DNA from: Vespula vulgaris
Taxonomy: Eukaryota > Arthropoda > Insecta > Hymenoptera > Vespidae
Direction of reading: 5' to 3'
Assembly: GCF_905475345.1 (NCBI RefSeq)
Contig: NC_066600.1
Location: forward strand, 2,111,501 to 2,175,500
DNA length: 64,000 bases
In this document: piece after piece, positions 60,501-64,000 of the stretch
How positions within the stretch are numbered: position 1 is the stretch's first letter
How the letters are laid out: every line of letters begins with the position of its first letter
Position numbers and translations under genes: made by a program
The notes under the pieces: generated by a model
Database searches by the model: none
Told to the model about the DNA's origin: nothing
The model's input: only the letters and a program-made list of their open reading frames with translations

Positions 60501-61697
60501 AAGCTATCCTCGTCGAATTCGAACATACGTGGATTACCGATTGTACAAAACGCGGAGATTTCTCGACCCTACAGGTCGTTAACAATGTTTGCAGGGACAT
60601 GATATCGTACTATATATATATACGATGACATCTCATATCTCTCTCGTGTAACGAATCATTTTCACTCGATAAGGCTAAAATAAAAATAATATTTTTTATG
60701 AAATTATCGATAATTCCAGATTATAAAAAGCGTAACATAATTTTCAAAGTCCATCAAATGCATTTCGAGATAATAAATTTTTTAAATGTTAATTGTAATA
60801 ATTACTATAATATGAATTTATCACTTTTTTATACTTGTCACTTTACTATTAAATTATTTATTTTATCGTTACAACAGTTATCTGTTTGGTTCGCTGCGTA
60901 GTAGTTTTCGTTTGAAAATGGAAATAGATCTTAGCTAATAATTACTAATGTCGAATCGATTTTATAAGTGAGTTCCATGGATTTTAATATAATATATTAA
61001 GAGAGAGAAGGGGGGGGAGAGAGGGAATTAATTCCTACGAAATGCAAGACGGCAGTTGAATTGCCACAACTATGAGATTCAAGGATGGTCTAAACAATGT
61101 AGATGGGAAACATACTAGGTCAAGAAGCAACTTAGGTATCTTTGCCTCTAGCAATTTAGCGTTACCTTCTCCCGCAGATCGTATACGTGCTTGAAAAGTT
61201 TCGACGCTGTCCTACGTATTATATGAAAAAAAAAAAAGTAAGAAGCCGGTATGAATTGACGTTTTGCGCGAGTAAAAAATGGGCTGGTTGAGATGTATGA
61301 TTTGGAGCTAATATTCTGCGCCAAAAAAAAAAAAAACTCATATATACTTCGATTAAATCGTTCGATGACATTCTCTGGCCAAACCCGAACAAATAGCTTT
61401 TAAATTCCGAATTTTTTGTGGGCGTGAGTCGACGTCGTACATTATAAATCAAACAAACGTTATATGGACAAATTTATTTTCTGAACAATGAAATCCTTGA
61501 AAAAACAAAACGAATGCTTTTAGAGTTCATAGAAATGATCGTAAGGGGAGAATATAAGAGATATCGATGAATCAAATTTAGAGTGATTAATCTATAACTT
61601 ACCATATAAGATGCAAAATGAAGAGGAAGGCACCAGGTACAACGAGATCGTCGCTGCCGACGCTCCACCGTCGTCGGAATACCACGATGCCAGGCAT
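35798..61697 (-). CDS. inaE: sn-1-specific diacylglycerol lipase alpha (long form)
   Basis: The enzyme hydrolyses diacylglycerol to 2-arachidonoylglycerol-type monoacylglycerol at the plasma membrane. The fly orthologue inaE is needed for phototransduction. Fifteen exons close in phase: 61603-61697, 48105-48316, 46200-46301, 45451-45637, 44852-44936, 44452-44780, 43893-44088, 43415-43603, 42930-43220, 42474-42703, 41509-41641, 37460-37809, 36461-36805, 36173-36347 and 35798-36079. They give 1,066 aa, near the length of human DAGLA (1,042 aa). The start is MPGIVVFRRRWSVGSDDLVV, followed by about four transmembrane segments. The catalytic triad is Ser482 (GHSLGAG), Asp534 (GKDVVPR) and about His629 (PPGRIIH). 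The tail has proline-rich PPSPIPPPRP and PPPVPRRR and ends GRGESSV, a class I PDZ-type ligand. Intron 1 is 13.3 kb. The intron after 42,930 has a GC donor (AAG|GCACGT), and the donors after exons 7 and 13 are weak. The exon 11 to 12 join is inferred from phase and a strong AAG|GTAAGC. Confidence 0.93.
39391..39445. repeat. (AAAAG)n-type repeat
   Basis: Tandem AAAAG units within the lipase intron between the candidate terminal exon and exon 12. Confidence 0.85.
39484..39759 (-). CDS. inaE: Candidate alternative terminal exon of the lipase
   Basis: A GC-rich stretch follows a good acceptor (GATTAG|GTGTCAG) and opens in phase 0, the phase of the preceding lipase donor at 41,509. It encodes about 91 residues rich in Ala, Asp, Ser and Thr (DANAAANTVADAIDDAADGA) and ends SSCHETRY-stop. 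The codons follow an RNY-like pattern in this frame. A donor (ACAAG|GTATTA) lies just before the stop, but splicing on to 37,809 from this frame would meet a stop at once. I therefore read it as an alternative C-terminus. It could instead be a cassette exon in another frame, or non-coding. Confidence 0.35.
   Translation of the reverse strand: MSACRNRSGTVDANAAANTVADAIDDAADGASSRAASRTSLELDVATYRRASDQRHVVLHHQNTSTTRGRDADANADAYATTPSSCHETRY
41212..41641 (-). CDS. inaE: Lipase exon 11 read through: short-form C-terminus
   Basis: If the AAG|GTAAGC donor at 41,509 is not used, the frame stays open for 98 more codons and ends QPGSY at TAA (41,212). That gives a protein of about 781 aa. The extension (VSQADSIIVGQIKKAQHS, an acidic DDPDITKEEDLVV, then VVDVEVYERKE) has ordinary composition and codon use, so it looks translated rather than intronic. 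It would keep the catalytic domain and lose the long proline-rich, PDZ-ending tail. Confidence 0.7.
41724..41753. repeat. (GT)n microsatellite
   Basis: About 15 GT units in the lipase intron just upstream of exon 11. On the transcribed strand it is a CA tract, which can influence splicing. Confidence 0.9.
46302..48104. other. Lipase intron 2
   Basis: It contains a GA tract at about 46,571-46,602 and an exon-like minus-strand open frame at 46,837-47,037 (listed separately). The rest is AT-rich with no recognised gene. Confidence 0.6.
46837..47037 (-). CDS. Orphan exon-like open frame in lipase intron 2
   Basis: After a possible acceptor (GAGAACAG|ACTGG) a frame of about 66 codons reads TGITSFELSYEKRDGTAVST, continues through GLLFPKENLYGFGW and ends VVANPR-stop. 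Composition is balanced and free of repeats, unlike the surrounding intron. I do not recognise the family. It could be an alternative exon of the lipase, an exon of another minus-strand gene, or a decayed gene fragment. Confidence 0.25.
   Translation of the reverse strand, partial: TGITSFELSYEKRDGTAVSTDLERVQRCGLLFPKENLYGFGWKKFDDLSEHVRLIGRIVMVVANPR
49011..49229 (+). CDS. Orphan 72-aa open frame, unrecognised
   Basis: An ATG directly after TTCTAG (a possible acceptor) opens 72 codons with balanced composition, including RITTIICRYNEVALYQRITD and ending DAFEWSFV. No repeat contributes to it. It may be the last exon of a plus-strand gene nested in the lipase intron or a free-standing small gene. 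I recognise no domain. Confidence 0.25.
   Translation: MHLRAFKSLDQPEMTFRDQISDFRQRVAAMCPSMLPVNRITTIICRYNEVALYQRITDERQNGVDAFEWSFV
50757..50881 (-). CDS. Orphan exon-like open frame, unrecognised
   Basis: After a possible acceptor (CATATAG|ATAAAG) about 40 codons read FFIRDILPCNIPVLQGRQLQ and end VQATKE-stop. The composition is protein-like, but the segment is short and belongs to no family I know. Confidence 0.18.
51471..51521. repeat. (TA)n microsatellite
   Basis: About 25 TA units within lipase intron 1. Confidence 0.95.
52024..52161 (-). CDS. Orphan exon-like open frame bounded by splice-like signals
   Basis: The sequence between CTTTAG and a possible AG|GTTAAA donor keeps one frame open for 46 codons: YSIHQFTIVRNNRIRIELVE, then YGCIQGATVRVNDSF. 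It reads like a beta-rich extracellular or small folded domain. No family is recognised and no partner exon was found, so it is recorded as a candidate only. Confidence 0.2.
53560..53592 (+). repeat. G-rich run, G-quadruplex-capable
   Basis: Several runs of three or more G, separated by single C, end in a run of about ten G. This is very unusual in such AT-rich sequence. Confidence 0.85.
53690..53850 (-). pseudogene. Probable Tc1/mariner/IS630-type transposase relic
   Basis: A minus-strand frame reads IFFQRDDAPTYEYLYEEN, then a segment reading FQGIDWYIGRE. This resembles the FQQDGAPPH...FPGRWIGRR block that holds the second catalytic Asp in many DDE transposases of insects. No flanking transposase domain, intact frame or terminal inverted repeats were found, so it would be a short, dead fragment. 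The match is by eye and could be coincidental. Confidence 0.35.
53971..54198 (+). CDS. Orphan exon-like open frame, unrecognised
   Basis: After a clear polypyrimidine-AG acceptor (CTTCTTTTCAG) the plus strand stays open for 75 codons, including STYNVDECFGAIRELQKVV followed by a GTGAGT that could be a donor. The continued frame ends VIVRYCS-stop. No family is recognised. Confidence 0.2.
   Translation, partial: VESSLQSCVIRRIDSTHFQPISNQFFSISTYNVDECFGAIRELQKVVSKKFKLPPMFIMASMKGSNYAVIVRYCS
55875..56135 (+). CDS. Orphan 86-aa open frame with hydrophobic tail
   Basis: It lies in a GC-rich block that includes GGGTGC-CA-GCACCC near 55,827. The N-terminal half is basic (MSRKTKGGSS) and the C-terminal half is a long hydrophobic Phe/Leu run from T-rich DNA, so the tail may be an artefact. 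No homology is recognised. Confidence 0.12.
   Translation: MSRKTKGGSSMANFVRARDCRRVMWVDLHWFCETIYTLFHAHIQYSILIFYATFATTTLNGLLFASLFYLFIFFILFFILLFSFPS
58104..58226 (+). CDS. Orphan 41-codon exon-like frame, unrecognised
   Basis: A GC-rich island in AT-rich intron opens with ATG (MGSMTSEGIDTIQQAATPAA) and ends in SSISKSK at AAG|GTGCTA, a possible donor. A strong acceptor follows about 60 bases on (T-rich tract, TATAG|AGACTT). In phase 0 the next segment reads RLIALPAQSS and stops after 38 codons. Neither part resembles a known protein. The minus strand is also open here, so the coding strand is uncertain. Confidence 0.2.
59514..59608 (-). CDS. inaE: Second, homologous lipase first exon (alternative exon 1b)
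   Basis: This 95-nt segment encodes MPGLIAFGRRWKFGSDDLLV, then PSFILLFVHSV, and ends CA|GTAAGT. It matches lipase exon 1 at 61,603-61,697 in start motif, exact length (31 codons plus 2 bases) and phase. It is therefore a paralogous first exon 2.1 kb closer to exon 2. Splicing to exon 2 restores the frame (CA|G gives Gln before VTVLG). The MPG..FGRRW start also resembles vertebrate DAGL beta. It could be a mutually exclusive first exon with its own promoter, or the remnant of a tandem DAGL duplicate whose other exons are gone. Conservation at protein level argues for use. Confidence 0.8.
59609..61602. other. Region between the two lipase first exons
   Basis: It would contain the promoter and 5' UTR of exon 1b. 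A GC-richer block at about 59,760-60,630 is open in several frames. The plus-strand frames contain protein-like text (for example MEWTLANFLPLAHCISRSLS at about 60,433) but switch register and have no matching splice sites. I assign no gene. Confidence 0.4.
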
Positions 61698-64000
61698 ATC
61701 GGCTCCTCTTTTTACTCACTTCGGTTTCCATTCAATCACACGGACCCTCCTGATAGAAGGGCTCCTAAATAGCCGACGAACTTGAAGGATAACGACGAGG
61801 ATAATTCTTCTTCCTTCCTTCGACGTTTCCTCGAAGATCCAACGAAGAAGAGTATAAAATGAGATACTGAAGATAAGAAAGAAGAGGACAGCTTGTCCTC
61901 GAGTAATTCAAGCTCGGAGGAGCCTCTTCGTCGATGACTTCGTCGATGACTTCGTCGACGAGCACGCCGTCGCGCACCACCAAGAACATAACGAGCGGTA
62001 CGACGATTCCTTCTACCGACGATTTTCTCGTCCATCCTTTGTCGTTCCACGAGAAACACGAAACACCTTTCACGAAATTGCAACTTGAAGCTAAAACGTA
62101 GTTGAAAGCATAAAGAAAACGATGTATCGCGTCGATCAAAGACTATTCTATATAATCCTTTTATATTTTTCTTTTATTCTCCTTAAAGCTTATCCGTCAA
62201 ATATATATATTTCACACGGTACTGTTCCAACTGATTACATAAATACTGTTACGAGTATGAACTCTTAAACCTGTGGATTCGCGAAATATTTTATCGAAAT
62301 AACTATCCCTCCAGATCTGTCAGCGATGGAAACAAGAAGCGAAATCCTATTACACGGATTATCCACTTATCGGGACTCGCACGTTCCACTGACCGTTGTA
62401 TGATAAATGGAACAGCCATCGTGGTTTACCCTTCTTTTTTTTTTTATCTACGAACCAAACTTGAAAAGTCTTACGTAATATCGATTAATCTTTTGCAACT
62501 CGAATTTACATAAAATTTAATTATCGATTCTGTTAATATTCGAGTAATCGTATTAGCAAATAGAAAGACGATAATATGTATATTATTTAAGATAAGTCGG
62601 TAAAGTATAGAAGTCTAAAAAGCGTGAGATAGAAAGTTGAGAAGTTTCTAGGGAGTTGAGGAACGTGGTCTGTCAGAAACTCGAACAACGACCCTTCGTG
62701 AATACCAAGCGAATTACTATAGAAAGCATTCAATAATAGAATCCTAGAATCTTCTTTATTTCGTTCTTTTATTCGTTCGAAAAAGAAGAAAAATCCCTAA
62801 TCTTTAATAACTTCCAGAAAGGGGACTTTCTCAGAGATTTTTCGGGAAAAGTAAACTTATCGAAATTGATATTGCGTTTCATTCGGTAAAGTTTAAAGAT
62901 CGTTCCAATAAAGATAGAACGTGTTAACTTTGAAAAGAGATTTCGAAAGGATTTCTTACCGGCATGGTACATTTGATCTAATTAGTTCAAAAAGCGTCAA
63001 AACACGTTTAATGTTTTAAACAATACTTTATCGGATATTTCACCGGCACGTATTGTAAAACGTTATAAACGTAAACAGTTAGTGCTTAATAATTACTTGA
63101 GTAACGCAAAACAGAACATCGGGGAAAATGAAAATAGAACGCGCACTTGTTGCAAACGAATAGATATGAAAAAAGAGAGAGAGAGAATTGAACAAACGAA
63201 AACATTTTTTTTTTATATAAAGACGATTATATCAAAGACATTTCGAGTGGAAGATAATCATTTTCTCGTACAAACATACACTTAATAAAGTTATAATTAT
63301 AGATAGAAGTTATTACGTAATTTTCTTCGTGCTATATTTTAGAAGCTTTTACAGATCAACGCATCGAGTATCTTCCGATGTTAGAAGATCGAGAAAACGT
63401 TGAAATGTCGAGGTGCCAAAATACATCCGAGATATACTCTCGCTCGTTTATCATTCTCTCTTTTTCTCTCTTTTAGCTTTTACAAATTAGAGATCGTTTC
63501 AAAAAATAAATGATATCATCTTACGTTTCTTCGATCGGATTTTGAACTCGACAGGAAATCTTTAAAAAAAATTCTAAAGGAAAGCTCGCTATTGTTCGGA
63601 ATTCATAAACGTATAAACATAACGATGAAAGGAGATACTTGAAAAGCCATGCGGTCGTGCGTCGGCACGCGATTACGTGTGTGATTATAAATCTACGACA
63701 TGTAAATCGGATTCGCGTGAAAACGAGAGAATGGAAGGATTGTAGAAAGAGAAAAGGACACAACGAAACGATTTATGAATATATATATATATATATATGC
63801 ACGTTCTTTCCTATCCGATCCTTTCCACCGCCATTTCGCAGGCACGCACGCACGGACGATCGATAGACATCTAATTAAATTAGCATTACGTTTCAAAATC
63901 GTTCAACTTACACTCGATAAGAGAGTAGACAGTAAGATTATTCTTTTCTTTTATATGGGAAGTTAGTCCCCTTTTGTTTTCTTCTGTCTTAATGCGTAAA
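61698..64000. promoter_or_regulatory. Upstream region of the lipase exon 1a
   Basis: The 450 bases next to the start codon are GC-richer and include two tandem copies of a 12-base unit (TTCGTCGATGAC, about 61,927-61,950). They are probably 5' UTR and core promoter. Beyond 62,200 the sequence is AT-rich with no coding exon seen. A TA tract lies at about 63,779-63,799. Confidence 0.45.

Noticed and set aside
63639..63966. Short overlapping open frames on both strands near the right edge
   Set aside because: They cross a TA microsatellite, and I recognise no domain and no consistent frame.
1..64000. CRISPR arrays, rRNA or tRNA genes, bacterial operon features
   Set aside because: No regularly spaced repeats with unique spacers and no recognisable tRNA or rRNA were seen by eye. 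The window is clearly eukaryotic nuclear sequence. A tRNAscan-SE and Rfam run would settle small RNA genes.

Overview
The window is eukaryotic: AT-rich and intron-dense, with very many dinucleotide and trinucleotide microsatellites and metazoan protein families. The gene content (an insect-type fatty acyl-CoA reductase, a single-domain von Willebrand C peptide, an inaE-type diacylglycerol lipase) points to an insect. The low GC and microsatellite load fit a hymenopteran, but that last step is inference. Exon structures were worked out by hand from splice signals and frame continuity. In every spliced gene described, all exon phases close exactly.

Layout. 1-11,100: no gene I can call. It holds microsatellites, several GC-richer islands that look regulatory, and a GC-rich trinucleotide-repeat zone at 8.1-9.6 kb that could be a first exon or promoter. 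11,881-14,529 (-): fatty acyl-CoA reductase, 7 exons, 505 aa, flanked by a diverged direct repeat. 16,828-25,524 (-): WASHC2/FAM21, 12 exons, 1,615 aa. Its 2.7 kb intron 9 carries a complete 3-exon gene on the opposite strand (21,471-22,423, +) for a secreted 95-aa SVWC peptide. 27,181-27,792 (+): RYBP, 2 exons, head-to-head with WASHC2. 30,209-32,632 (-): PWP1, 11 exons, 503 aa. 33,428-33,760 (+): Asterix/WDR83OS, head-to-head with PWP1. 35,798-61,697 (-): a 26 kb diacylglycerol lipase alpha (inaE type) gene, 15 exons, 1,066 aa in the long form. It has evidence for a short C-terminal form, an alternative terminal exon and a second, homologous first exon. 61,700-64,000: its upstream region.

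The genes are mostly unrelated housekeeping or signalling genes: endosomal actin control (WASHC2), Polycomb PRC1 (RYBP), ribosome biogenesis (PWP1), ER membrane-protein biogenesis (Asterix), lipid metabolism (FAR) and endocannabinoid/2-AG production (DAGL). The most unusual items are the duplicated first exon of the lipase, the antisense nested SVWC gene, the direct repeats around the reductase, and several orphan exon-like open frames inside the lipase introns.
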